Assembly: GCF_012641465.1 (NCBI RefSeq)
Contig: NZ_JABAIK010000021.1
Location: 1 to 64,000 of the forward strand
Direction of reading: 5' to 3'
Length of the DNA stretch: 64,000 nucleotides
Origin: Vibrio agarilyticus
GTDB taxonomy: Bacteria; Pseudomonadota; Gammaproteobacteria; Enterobacterales; Vibrionaceae
Each line of letters opens with the position of its first letter. The first letter of the stretch is position 1. Shown one piece after another: positions 35,760-44,001 of this stretch. The notes under the pieces were generated by a model that made no database searches, was not told the DNA's origin, and saw nothing but the letters and a program-made list of their open reading frames with translations. Made by a program: the position numbers and the translations under genes.

Positions 35760-36344
35760 CTATTTGAGTGCGATCAGAGCGCCATAGTTGAGGCTTTTAT
35801 CACACGGGAAATAGTCCTTTATTGCCAAGATGATCTCAAAGCCGTGTTTTTGGTACAGTTTGAGCTCGCCGTCAATGGAATATCCATCAGAAGAACGGCG
35901 GTCGATATAGTCACGAATTGAACCTGCGTGACGCTCATACCATTTTTTGTAACCCGGTACGCGACTGCCAAGCATTAACATATAACAAATTCCGCTTTCG
36001 ATGAAGCGCTTATGAAAATAGGCGATCACAGATTCCGCAACGCCGAATTTCTCACCAGACATGCCAATGCCGTAAAGAATGTGACCATTATCGCGATGCG
36101 ATTGACGAATCGATCCATAATCGGTGATCGCATCCCAGCTTTCTGCGCCAACACAGTTGACTCGCTGCACCGCCGCGTAGCCGACGATGTTTCCTTCTTC
36201 ATCAACGGCCACCACACTGCCTTGAGGAAAGATGTTATGTCGTGAGCCAATCATTTCTACCGTGGCCGCCTCTTCTCCCCAAACTCGCTGCTCTAGCGCC
36301 TCCACAGCGGCATAATCATCGAGTGTCATTTCACGAACGATCAT
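35760..36344 (-). CDS. GNAT-family N-acyltransferase (R-x-PGY subgroup)
   Basis: A 194-residue GNAT protein. The N-terminus (MIVREMTLDDYAAVEALEQ) is a typical GNAT beta1-alpha1; GSVVAVDEEGNIVGYAAV is beta2-beta3; YGIGMSGEKFG replaces the usual Q/R-x2-G-x-G/A acetyl-CoA loop. The C-terminal pattern SRVPGYKKWYERH ... DYIDRR ... LKLYQKHGFEI ... KDYFPCDKSLNYGALI resembles GNAT domains often fused to carbon-nitrogen hydrolases (R-x-PGY, L-x-NGF, D..S.GY), here as a stand-alone protein. The acceptor substrate is unknown. Probably cotranscribed with the LuxR-type gene; divergent from the radical SAM gene. Confidence 0.75.
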   Translation of the reverse strand: MIVREMTLDDYAAVEALEQRVWGEEAATVEMIGSRHNIFPQGSVVAVDEEGNIVGYAAVQRVNCVGAESWDAITDYGSIRQSHRDNGHILYGIGMSGEKFGVAESVIAYFHKRFIESGICYMLMLGSRVPGYKKWYERHAGSIRDYIDRRSSDGYSIDGELKLYQKHGFEIILAIKDYFPCDKSLNYGALIALK

Positions 36345-36543
36345 GTTTACTCCTTAATGTCGTTATCGTTTCGATGACACCACGATAAGGGTGAGCCGCG
36401 TTGAGTGCTGTGTGCCGATTTGTGCGCCGCTGTGTGTGACTTGTGCGCTGACATAATTGTCAACACAGGTTGAGCGCAGCAAACACAGAAATGCTTAATT
36501 TTCATATTGATAATTTGAATGATTTCATCAAAAGGAACATTCA
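36345..36543. promoter_or_regulatory. Divergent control region with operator-like repeats
   Basis: 199 bp between the GNAT and radical SAM start codons. TGACA-TAAT-TGTCA (36449-36462) is a perfect 5-bp inverted repeat. TTGTGCGC occurs twice, at 36419-36426 and 36441-36448, 22 bp apart (two helical turns). GCGCAGC after the palindrome partly mirrors them. This fits a regulator-bound shared promoter. Confidence 0.5.
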
Positions 36544-37578
36544 ATGACTCAATTAGTAGCAGGCTATCCGTGTGATAGAGAGATGGCGGTAAAATACGCA
36601 CCTGAGTATCAAAGTGCTTTGATTCAGCAAACGCTTTTGTTACCCGGAGGGGGCTGTGCGTATTATCGTGCGCAAAAAGGCGATGCATGCACATTTTGTG
36701 CATTTCCCGGATTCATTCGCAGTGTGATAAAGGGCGAGGGGTTTGAGCACGACTTCTCGAGCTGGAAGTTGCCCAGTGAGATTTATCACACCATGTTAGA
36801 GACGTTAACCGCGAACAATCACGGTGTTGAACGGTTAGCGATTTTTAACGGTGGCAGCTTTTTTCCCAACTCTGAGTTACCAGGAGATTTTCAGCGTTCG
36901 GTCTACCAATATGCGGCAACGCACCCCACGATAAAGCAGCTGTTTGTTGAGGGGTATCCCAACTTTATTTCCAAGGCCAAGCTTGTCGAAGCCAAGTCAC
37001 TGCTCGGCGACAAAGATCTCTTGGTGGGGGTTGGCTTTGAAAGCGCCAATGATACGGTGCGCAACACTATGTTGAAAAAAGGGATCGACAAGCGAGTGTT
37101 TGAACAAAAAGTCGCCCTGATGCATGAGTTGGGGGTGCAAGTCTCCGTTTATGTGTTTTTAAAAGCGCCGCAGCTAACGGAATACCAAGCGTATCAAGAT
37201 GTGGTGGCGACATTGCGTTATCTGCATGATTTGGGTGTGGCACACATGGCGCTCTCTTGCGCTTTTGTGCCTGAAAACACACCGCTGGCGACGCTCTATC
37301 ATTCAGGCGGCTTTCGCCCACCTTGGCTTTGGACCATAACGGAAATTAAGAAATTAGCGGATAAGGAAGGTTGGCCTCTGACCATTGGTGGGTTTGATGA
37401 TACACCGCCGCCGGTGGCTGGCCCGAGCAATTGTGCCAAGTGTAATGGTTCTGTTTTGGGGGCGATTGAGCGCAGTCGTCGTGAAGGGTATCTTGACGTT
37501 ACCGCCATCCCAACGTGTGAGTGTCAGCAGCAGTGGCAACCACTTTTTCAACGTGAGCAGGAGCAGGTGATTGTATAA
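36544..37578 (+). CDS. Radical SAM protein resembling RaSEA/TIGR01210
   Basis: A 344-residue radical SAM enzyme. The cluster motif is C38-x10-C49-x2-C52 (GGGCAYYRAQKGDACTFC), the long spacing seen in Elp3/RaSEA-type proteins rather than C-x3-C-x2-C. Other features: FNGGSFFP, FVEGYPNFIS, VGVGFESANDTVR, and GGFRPPWLWTITEI, which strongly recalls the RPPWLW motif of archaeosine-synthase radical SAM subunits. The C-terminus has NCAKCN and CEC, a possible extra metal site. In archaea the family converts a lysine adduct of preQ0 in tRNA to archaeosine; the role of a bacterial member is not established to my knowledge. Divergent from the GNAT-LuxR pair. Confidence 0.8.
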   Translation: MTQLVAGYPCDREMAVKYAPEYQSALIQQTLLLPGGGCAYYRAQKGDACTFCAFPGFIRSVIKGEGFEHDFSSWKLPSEIYHTMLETLTANNHGVERLAIFNGGSFFPNSELPGDFQRSVYQYAATHPTIKQLFVEGYPNFISKAKLVEAKSLLGDKDLLVGVGFESANDTVRNTMLKKGIDKRVFEQKVALMHELGVQVSVYVFLKAPQLTEYQAYQDVVATLRYLHDLGVAHMALSCAFVPENTPLATLYHSGGFRPPWLWTITEIKKLADKEGWPLTIGGFDDTPPPVAGPSNCAKCNGSVLGAIERSRREGYLDVTAIPTCECQQQWQPLFQREQEQVIV

Positions 37579-37593
37579 CTAAATGTCTGCAGT

Positions 37594-37614
37594 ATACCGC
37601 GCAAAGCGCGGTAT
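37594..37614. terminator. Hairpin between convergent radical SAM and membrane-protein genes
   Basis: Perfect 9-bp stem ATACCGCGC / GCGCGGTAT with AAA loop. The flanks are AT-rich but lack a long T-run. Confidence 0.6.
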
Positions 37615-37618
37615 TGAA

Positions 37619-38536
37619 TTAAAGCAGTTGTGGCGGGGGTGTTGTCGGGGCGGTAGGACTCGGCTCTGTCGGAGCCGAAGTGGAAGGCGATGATGCAGGC
37701 GTCGCTGGTAGAGTGATGTGCAACTCGACGGTTTTTCCGCTAAGACTGATCAATATCAGTAATTGCAACAGCAGCGAAATCAAACCAAATAGACTCAAAT
37801 ATTGGCGAAGGCGCCAATGTCGCAGTGACCAAGCGAGTGAGCAACGGACTTCGACATTTTGGCTGGGAGAGGCTCTTGTGGGGACCGCGCGATAAGGCGA
37901 GCGTTGTCGAACGGCGGCTGACTTTATTTGGCTACTCTTAAGTGATCGTATCAGTGATGGTGGCGGAGTGTTCTTGTTAAGTTTTGAAATAGGTTCCGTG
38001 GTCGACATAGGGAATGGCAGTGGAGAGTTGAGTGGTCGACGTGATGACGCGATGAGGCGACGATGGGAAAGAGGGCGCTCTGAAATCGGTTTAAATGGTT
38101 TGGATTTTGGCGTGACGGGTTGAGTGAAAAGGGGGTTGGCCGCCAGTAACGCATTTTGGTGATGTGAAAGAGCGGGCGTTGAGATTTTTTTCGATGCTTG
38201 TTTTTTTGCTGGCGCGTGTTTTTTGGCTGGTGCGTGGTTGAATCGCTCAGTCCAAGCGTGCGCCAAATCTGGCGAGGCGCAGATAAGCTCAAACATCGAT
38301 TGCATTGCCACTCGCCCACTGAGTTGAGGCATCACCGCGCGGTAGCGCCAACCGCGTAGAGTTTCGGCATTAATGTTGGGACCTTTATGTTGTTCTGATA
38401 GACGGCAAAGCTGCTCACCAGAGAGCTGAGTCAGGGTAAAAAATGACTTGAGTATGGCCTGAATCGTGTCACCACTGGGCGGCTCATTGATGGTTTGATA
38501 GGTGATAGTTCGAGCCAATGACGGTTTCGGGGGCAT
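37619..38536 (-). CDS. Unrecognised protein with cytoplasmic helical domain and one C-terminal TM
   Basis: A 305-residue protein I do not recognise. Residues about 22-100 look helical and could include a helix-turn-helix-like segment (ETLRGWRYRAVMPQLSG). Residues 101-245 are a basic, Pro/Ser-rich disordered linker with short HAPAKK repeats. One TM lies at about 246-266. The last 40 residues are Pro/Thr/Ser-rich and would be periplasmic given the basic side facing in. This layout (N-terminal cytoplasmic domain, linker, TM, short tail) resembles membrane-tethered regulators or RodZ-like scaffolds, but that is only shape similarity. Convergent with the radical SAM gene. Confidence 0.65.
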   Translation of the reverse strand: MPPKPSLARTITYQTINEPPSGDTIQAILKSFFTLTQLSGEQLCRLSEQHKGPNINAETLRGWRYRAVMPQLSGRVAMQSMFELICASPDLAHAWTERFNHAPAKKHAPAKKQASKKISTPALSHHQNALLAANPLFTQPVTPKSKPFKPISERPLSHRRLIASSRRPLNSPLPFPMSTTEPISKLNKNTPPPSLIRSLKSSQIKSAAVRQRSPYRAVPTRASPSQNVEVRCSLAWSLRHWRLRQYLSLFGLISLLLQLLILISLSGKTVELHITLPATPASSPSTSAPTEPSPTAPTTPPPQLL

Positions 38537-38625
38537 AAAAACTCCTCGCTATTATGTGAACTCGTTCGGTATAGAAGAGCGAGCGCAGTGTAGCGAGGTG
38601 TGTGGCTTGAAGTCGAATTGATTGT

Positions 38626-38651
38626 ATAAAAAAAGGCCACACAAGGTGGCC
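38626..38651 (-). terminator. Terminator of the gntP-eda operon
   Basis: On the minus strand: GGCCAC / GTGGCC stem with a 5-base loop followed by a U-run (plus-strand A-run at 38628-38634). A second hairpin TCCCGA / TCGGGA (38654-38667) lies just before it. Confidence 0.8.
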
Positions 38652-38746
38652 ATTCCCGAAATCGGGAGATTGAGAAAGCTTCCCAAAACTTTCACTGTAT
38701 CAGTCTGCTCACAGCATTGTGCGCAGCGCATGATTTTTTAAGTCAA

Positions 38747-39361
38747 TTAGGCGTTAACCGCGCGAACTAAATCCGCCAGTGCGTCCCATTCACCTTTATC
38801 CATAAGATCTGTCGGAACCATCCAAGTGCCACCGCAAGCCACCACAGATTTCAGCGCTAGGTAGTCACCTGCTGTCTCAGGGCTGATACCGCCCGTTGGC
38901 ATAAAGTTGACTGGGTAAACGGCCGACAATGCTTTAAGCATCGCGATACCGCCCGATGGCTCTGCAGGAAAGAATTTCAGAGTACGAAGGCCCATTTCCA
39001 TCGCCTGTTCAACCAGACTTGGGTTGTTTACGCCAGGTACGATAGTCACGCCACGTTGCTGACAGTATTTGACTGTCGTTGGGTTTAAACCTGGGCTGAC
39101 GATGAAGTCCACGCCAGCGTCAATCGCTTGATCCACTTGCGCTGAGTTCAATACAGTACCAGCACCAATCAAAAGCTCAGGGTACGCTTCACGCATGATG
39201 CGAATTGACTCAACCGCCGCTTCAGTGCGGAAGGTCACTTCTGCACACGGTAGGCCGTTTTCAACCAACACTTTTGCCAATGGCAACGCGTGAGCGACGT
39301 CATTGATAGCGATAACAGGAACGATGCGAATCTCGCGGAGTCGTTGTTCGATGGTTTTCAT
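38747..39361 (-). CDS. eda: KDPG/KHG aldolase
   Basis: A 204-residue class I aldolase (E. coli Eda 213 aa). It splits 2-keto-3-deoxy-6-phosphogluconate into pyruvate and glyceraldehyde-3-phosphate, the last Entner-Doudoroff step. The Schiff-base Lys is in LKFFPAE, catalytic Glu in CAEVTFRT, and substrate loops in GAGTVL, VSPGLNP and PTGGIS. AAAGAGG precedes the ATG. It follows the gluconate permease on the same strand. Confidence 0.96.
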   Translation of the reverse strand: MKTIEQRLREIRIVPVIAINDVAHALPLAKVLVENGLPCAEVTFRTEAAVESIRIMREAYPELLIGAGTVLNSAQVDQAIDAGVDFIVSPGLNPTTVKYCQQRGVTIVPGVNNPSLVEQAMEMGLRTLKFFPAEPSGGIAMLKALSAVYPVNFMPTGGISPETAGDYLALKSVVACGGTWMVPTDLMDKGEWDALADLVRAVNA

Positions 39362-39384
39362 AGGACCTCTTTTTTTAAACGGAA

Positions 39385-39407
39385 ACTCCCGAGATGAACT
39401 CGGGAGT
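39385..39407 (-). promoter_or_regulatory. Hairpin between gntP-family gene and eda
   Basis: ACTCCCGAG / CTCGGGAGT with a 5-base loop in the 67-bp gap. The weak T-tract (TTTCCGTTT on the minus strand) suggests partial termination or mRNA processing. Confidence 0.55.
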
Positions 39408-39428
39408 GATTTCGATAGCTTGTATAGA

Positions 39429-40802
39429 TTACAGAACGATACTTAGCAGTGCCGCAATGATAAAGGCAATACCACCTAGTAAGGTTTCCATAACAGTCCA
39501 AGTTTTTAGGGTTGTTTTCTCATCCATATCAAGTAGACGAGAAACCAGCCAGAAACCTGAATCGTTAAAGTGAGACAGTACAGTTGCACCACCTGCAATC
39601 GCAATCACGATAAAGCAGAGGTCAAATTGGCTTAGGCCTGGTGTTGCAGCTACCATTGGGGCAATCAGCGCCGCAGCTGTCGTCAGTGCAACTGTCGCAG
39701 AACCTTGAGCAACACGTAGACAGGTTGCGATAACGAACGCAGCAACAATCACTGGCATACCAGTGTCGCTTAAAACGCTCGCCAGTGCATCACCAATACC
39801 AGACGCACGCAGTACGCCACCGAACATGCCGCCCGCACCTGTAACGAGGATCACGCCACAGATAGGAGCAAGCGAGTCGCCACAAAGTTTTTCAAGTTTT
39901 GCCATGCCGTAATCTTTGGCAAATACCGCCAAACATGCCAGCAAAGTGATAAGCAGAGCAACTGGCGTTTTACCTAGCATACGTAGGAATTCAACCAGTG
40001 GCGTTTTACCGTCGATAACGCCCGCTACCGCTAGTGTATTCAATACTGTATCGAAACAGATAAGGAATACTGGCATCACCAATAGCGCCATTACCGTGCC
40101 AAATTTTGGCAGTTTGCTTTCGTCAATCAGTTCCGCATCAGCAAACGCTTTTGGTAGTGGAATATCAAATTTCTTACCAGCGTACAGACCAAACAGGTAA
40201 GCACCGATGTACCAAGTTGGAATTGCAATTGCGATACCGACAAAGAGTAGCAAACCGATATTAGTACCAAAGAATTCCGCTGCCGCAACTGGGCCAGGGT
40301 GTGGTGGTACAAAACCGTGCATCACAGCAAACGCACCCGCAGAAGGTAGTGCGTATTTGATTGGCGAACCACCAAAGCGTTTTGCCACGCTAAAGATGAT
40401 TGGCATCATCACAACAAGGCCAGCATCGAAGAAGATTGGGAAACCAAACAGGAGCGATGCCACACCAAGAGCAAATGGTGCACGTTCGGCGCCAAAGCGG
40501 CCGATCAGCGTGTCTGCCAATACTTTTGCACCGCCGGTGATCTCAAGGATCTTACCAATCATCGCGCCAAGGCCTACTAGAAGGGCAACAGACGCTAGCG
40601 TGCCACCGAAGCCACCCATCATGGTTGGAACCACTTGATCGGAGGTCACGCCCGTTGCGATTGCAGTACCCAAACTTACGATGGTCAGCGACGCGAACGC
40701 ATGAATTTTCAGTTTAATGATAAGCACCAAAAGTGCCACGATTGAAAGAACAGCAATGGTCAGCAGAAACGTAGGGTCGGCTGCCTGTGTCAGATGTTCC
40801 AT
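39429..40802 (-). CDS. Gluconate:H+ symporter, GntP family
   Basis: A 457-residue inner-membrane transporter with 12 or more TM segments and GntP-family landmarks (GFGGTLASVALLVGLGAMIGK, FGFPIFFDAGLVVMMP, FVPPHPGPVAAAE, GSATVALTTAAALIAP and LSHFNDSGFWLVSR). It imports gluconate for phosphorylation by the divergently encoded GntK. I cannot separate GntT, GntU and GntP subtypes by eye. Its promoter region carries two GntR-type operators. Confidence 0.92.
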   Translation of the reverse strand: MEHLTQAADPTFLLTIAVLSIVALLVLIIKLKIHAFASLTIVSLGTAIATGVTSDQVVPTMMGGFGGTLASVALLVGLGAMIGKILEITGGAKVLADTLIGRFGAERAPFALGVASLLFGFPIFFDAGLVVMMPIIFSVAKRFGGSPIKYALPSAGAFAVMHGFVPPHPGPVAAAEFFGTNIGLLLFVGIAIAIPTWYIGAYLFGLYAGKKFDIPLPKAFADAELIDESKLPKFGTVMALLVMPVFLICFDTVLNTLAVAGVIDGKTPLVEFLRMLGKTPVALLITLLACLAVFAKDYGMAKLEKLCGDSLAPICGVILVTGAGGMFGGVLRASGIGDALASVLSDTGMPVIVAAFVIATCLRVAQGSATVALTTAAALIAPMVAATPGLSQFDLCFIVIAIAGGATVLSHFNDSGFWLVSRLLDMDEKTTLKTWTVMETLLGGIAFIIAALLSIVL

Positions 40803-40847
40803 ATGTTCACCCTAATAATTAGTTTGTGTGTTAGTTCACATTTATCG

Positions 40848-40863
40848 TAGTTACGGGTAACAT
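40848..40863. promoter_or_regulatory. GntR-type operator, site 1
   Basis: On the minus strand ATGTTACCCGTAACTA, with 11 of 12 arm bases matching ATGTTA-N4-TAACAT. It overlaps site 2 by two bases. Confidence 0.7.
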
Positions 40864-40877
40864 GTTACCGATAACAT
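40862..40877. promoter_or_regulatory. GntR-type operator, site 2
   Basis: ATGTTACCGATAACAT, perfect inverted arms ATGTTA-CCGA-TAACAT, matching the remembered E. coli GntR site. Shared by the divergent gntP and gntK promoters; gluconate should relieve repression. Confidence 0.82.
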
Positions 40878-40954
40878 TAATAAGATACACCCAGTTTTTG
40901 AATATTGATTCGAAAAATGAGATCACGCGCAAGTTTAGTTTGGAGATATAGGTT

Positions 40955-41476
40955 ATGGCAGGTAGTTCAGTCATTGTGATGGGCGTATGTGCAAGCGGTA
41001 AAACCACCATTGGTGAAATGCTTGCTGAAAAACTGGGTCGAAAGTTTATCGATGGTGACAATCTTCATCCACGAGCCAACATTCAAAAAATGGCTTCAGG
41101 TCAACCTCTTAATGATGACGACCGCACGCCATGGCTAGAGCGTATCCGTGATGCGGCATACAGCCTAGAAAGCAAAAGCGAACACGGCATCATCGTTTGT
41201 TCTGCACTCAAAAAAATCTATCGCGATCAGATTCGTGAAGGTAATGAAAACGTTAGCTTCTTATTCCTTGATGGCAGCAAAGAGCTGATCATGGAGCGCA
41301 TGCGCGCCCGTCAAGGCCACTTCATGAAAGAGAACATGGTCAACAGCCAGTTCGATACCCTTGAGCGTCCAGAAGGTGAGCCACGTACTCTCTTTGTTGA
41401 TATCGATGCGACCATTGATGAAGTGGTGGCGAACGCAGCACAACTGATCCAAGCACAAGACGAGGCAACAGCATGA
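40955..41476 (+). CDS. gntK: Gluconokinase
   Basis: A 173-residue kinase (E. coli GntK 175 aa). It phosphorylates gluconate to 6-phosphogluconate with ATP. The P-loop GVCASGKTT is at 10-18, followed by DGDNLHP, CSALKKIYRD and the lid region RMRARQGHFM. GGAG precedes the ATG. Its stop overlaps the edd start by 4 bp, so the two are translationally coupled. Confidence 0.96.
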   Translation: MAGSSVIVMGVCASGKTTIGEMLAEKLGRKFIDGDNLHPRANIQKMASGQPLNDDDRTPWLERIRDAAYSLESKSEHGIIVCSALKKIYRDQIREGNENVSFLFLDGSKELIMERMRARQGHFMKENMVNSQFDTLERPEGEPRTLFVDIDATIDEVVANAAQLIQAQDEATA

Positions 41477-43269
41477 CTCATCCAGTCATTTTAGCGGTAA
41501 CTGAGCGCTTAGAAGCGCGCTCGGCCGCCACTCGCGCGCAATTTGAAGCGCGCACCGCAGAGCAAGCGGCAATTGGTAAAGCACGTGGTACCTTGTCATG
41601 TGGTAACTTGGCCCACGCGGTGGCAGCGTCATGTGCCACTGAAAAGAAACACATTCTTGATTTTACCCGTGCCAACGTGGCGCTGATCAGCTCTTACAAC
41701 GACATGCTCAGCGCGCACCATCCATACCAAGAATACCCAGCGCAAATTAAAAACACCCTAGCGACATTGGGCCACACCGCTCAAGTGGCTGGCTGTGTTC
41801 CTGCCATGTGTGATGGCGTGACGCAAGGCCAAGCGGGCATGGACATGTCGCTGTTCTCACGTGATTTGATTGCGCAATCGACCGCACTGTCGCTAAGCCA
41901 CAATGTGTACGATGCGACGCTGCTTTTGGGGATTTGTGACAAGATTGCACCAGGACAAATCATGGGCGCGCTGGCTTACGCGCATTTGCCAACCGCATTT
42001 GTACCAGCAGGGTTGATGCCAACAGGCATTAGCAACGAAGAAAAAGTCGATATTCGCCAGAAGTACGCTGCGGGTGAAATTGGTAAAGACGCTCTGCTGG
42101 ATATGGAGTGCCGTGCTTACCACTCGCCAGGCACCTGCACCTTCTATGGTACGGCGAACACCAACCAAGTCGTCTTTGAGGCGATGGGCTTGATGCTACC
42201 TGGCTCGGCATTTATTCATCCAAACACCGAACTGCGTCATGCTCTGACCGATCACGCTGCGCTGCGTATTGCCGGTATGACAGCAGGTTCTGCAAACTTC
42301 CGTCCACTGTCTGAAGTGGTGACGGCGAAGAGCTTGGTCAACGGTATCATTGCGTTACTTGCCTCTGGCGGCAGTACTAACCATTCGATCCACATGTTGG
42401 CAGTCGCGCGCGCAGCCGGTTTGCAATTGACGTGGCAAGACGTGAGCGACTTGTCTGAAGTGGTGCCATTGCTGGCAAAAGTGTACCCGAACGGTCCTGC
42501 AGATATGAACGCGTTCCAAGCAGCAGGCGGCGTTCCAGCTTTGTTGCATCGTTTGAATGAGCAAGATTTGCTGCACCGTGACGTGAAGCCCGTATTTGGC
42601 GAATTTGCAGACATGATGTCGTTACCGACACTTGCCGATGGCAAACTGGCATGGCAAGCGTGCACCGGTACATTGAATGCGGAAGTGATTGCCGCCAGCG
42701 GCGAAATGTTCCAAGTCACCGGCGGGACACGCGTACTCAAAGGTAACCTTGGCAGCGCTGTGGTGAAAGTCTCTGCCGTAAAAGAAGATCAACGCTTTAT
42801 CGAAGCACCAGCGGTGGTATTCCAATGCCAACACGAAGTGGAAGCGGCATATAAGCGTGGTGAGCTGAACAAAGATTGCATCGTGGTGGTGACCCATAAC
42901 GGTCCTGCGGCAAACGGCATGCCTGAGCTGCACAAATTGATGCCAATTTTGGGCAACATTCAAAAAGCAGGCTTTAAAGTCGCCTTGGTGACTGACGGTC
43001 GTTTGTCGGGTGCCTCAGGCAAGATCCCATCAGCAATTCACGTGTCACCAGAAGCTCTGCGTGGGGGTGACATTGGTTTGGTGCGCGATGGCGACATCAT
43101 TCGTCTCGATTGCCAAAATGGTACGCTGAACAATTTGGCGGATACGGCGGATCGCAGCCCGTTAGTGATTGATACCGAAGCGACACAACAAACTTGGGGT
43201 CGCGGCCTGTTTAGTGTGATGCGTCAATCGGTTAGCGGCGCGGACGAAGGTGCTAGCTTCATCGTCTGA
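41473..43269 (+). CDS. edd: Phosphogluconate dehydratase
   Basis: A 598-residue IlvD/Edd-family Fe-S dehydratase (E. coli Edd 603 aa). It converts 6-phosphogluconate to KDPG in the Entner-Doudoroff pathway. Conserved cysteines that can ligate the 4Fe-4S cluster occur in GCVPAMCDG, GICDK and GTCTFYGTANTNQ; TDGRLSGASGKIPSA is near the C-terminus. With GntK and the divergent permease and Eda it completes gluconate catabolism to pyruvate and triose phosphate. Confidence 0.97.
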   Translation: MTHPVILAVTERLEARSAATRAQFEARTAEQAAIGKARGTLSCGNLAHAVAASCATEKKHILDFTRANVALISSYNDMLSAHHPYQEYPAQIKNTLATLGHTAQVAGCVPAMCDGVTQGQAGMDMSLFSRDLIAQSTALSLSHNVYDATLLLGICDKIAPGQIMGALAYAHLPTAFVPAGLMPTGISNEEKVDIRQKYAAGEIGKDALLDMECRAYHSPGTCTFYGTANTNQVVFEAMGLMLPGSAFIHPNTELRHALTDHAALRIAGMTAGSANFRPLSEVVTAKSLVNGIIALLASGGSTNHSIHMLAVARAAGLQLTWQDVSDLSEVVPLLAKVYPNGPADMNAFQAAGGVPALLHRLNEQDLLHRDVKPVFGEFADMMSLPTLADGKLAWQACTGTLNAEVIAASGEMFQVTGGTRVLKGNLGSAVVKVSAVKEDQRFIEAPAVVFQCQHEVEAAYKRGELNKDCIVVVTHNGPAANGMPELHKLMPILGNIQKAGFKVALVTDGRLSGASGKIPSAIHVSPEALRGGDIGLVRDGDIIRLDCQNGTLNNLADTADRSPLVIDTEATQQTWGRGLFSVMRQSVSGADEGASFIV

Positions 43270-43314
43270 TTAGCATCATCATTCAGACATCTAGTGTGTT
43301 TGAGTCGAACGTAG

Positions 43315-43347
43315 AAAAACGGAGTCCATGTTGACTCCGTTTTTTTA
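43315..43347. terminator. Terminator after edd
   Basis: Stem AAAAACGGAGTC / GACTCCGTTTTT with a 6-base loop and T-run; also usable from the minus strand. Confidence 0.9.
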
Positions 43348-43373
43348 TATGAAAATTTATTGCTGTATGGGTA

Positions 43374-43880
43374 TTAAACCTGCTCACTCGGGTGACCCCA
43401 CATCAAGGGCGAAGCGTAGGGGCCTTGCACCGTTGATGTTGATTCTCCTACGCCATCAAGCGCGCCAGGCGTTAGCGCTTTCGCAAACCAACACTCTAGT
43501 GGTGCCAATGTTTTAACTGGCGGCCTAACTTGATGTGGAGTGTTATAGCGATTGCCGTAATGGAAGGGCTCTCCCATCACGAAGATGACGTCTGCGTCGA
43601 GTTCACTCTCTGCTTTTTCCATTAAACGAGTCGCGAACCCTTTGCCTTGGTATTGCGGCAATACAGCGAGTGGCGCCAACACATAACATTTTAGGTGAGG
43701 TGCTTTATCTATAGTTATTGGGGTATAACACGCGTGCGCGACGCCTTCATAAACGATGGAATAGCTGCCATCGGCAATGAGGTCGTCAGCAAACTCAGCG
43801 TAGAGTTTGGCATGGCGTTCATCGTAAAGGCCACCAGCGTTAGCAAAGGCCTCGTATTGAATTTGATAAGGTGTATTCAT
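43374..43880 (-). CDS. GNAT-family N-acetyltransferase
   Basis: A 168-residue GNAT protein with a canonical acetyl-CoA loop (VLPQYQGKGFATRLM) and FVMGEPFHYGNRY in the third motif, as in the YhbS-like group. Substrate unknown. The ATG at 43880 (MNTPYQIQYEAF) is preferred; the longer frame runs through the operator region upstream. Two TetR-like palindromes lie 21 and 121 bp upstream, so it is probably controlled by a TetR-family repressor encoded elsewhere. Confidence 0.82.
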   Translation of the reverse strand: MNTPYQIQYEAFANAGGLYDERHAKLYAEFADDLIADGSYSIVYEGVAHACYTPITIDKAPHLKCYVLAPLAVLPQYQGKGFATRLMEKAESELDADVIFVMGEPFHYGNRYNTPHQVRPPVKTLAPLECWFAKALTPGALDGVGESTSTVQGPYASPLMWGHPSEQV

Positions 43881-43900
43881 TTTTGACTCTCTTAAAATAC

Positions 43901-43914
43901 TGACCGGTCGGTTT
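43901..43914. promoter_or_regulatory. TetR-like operator palindrome, site 1
   Basis: TGACCGGTCGGTTT, with perfect core GACCGGTC. The 'ACCGACCGGT' type sequence is usual for AcrR/TetR-family operators. It is 21 bp upstream of the GNAT start. Confidence 0.6.
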
Positions 43915-44001
43915 GCTTGCGAATTGGAAATATCCCCGCGTTGGTGAGTTATTCTGCGAGCGTTTACCTGCAGAAGCGTGATGGGTGAATTATTAAAATA
44001 C

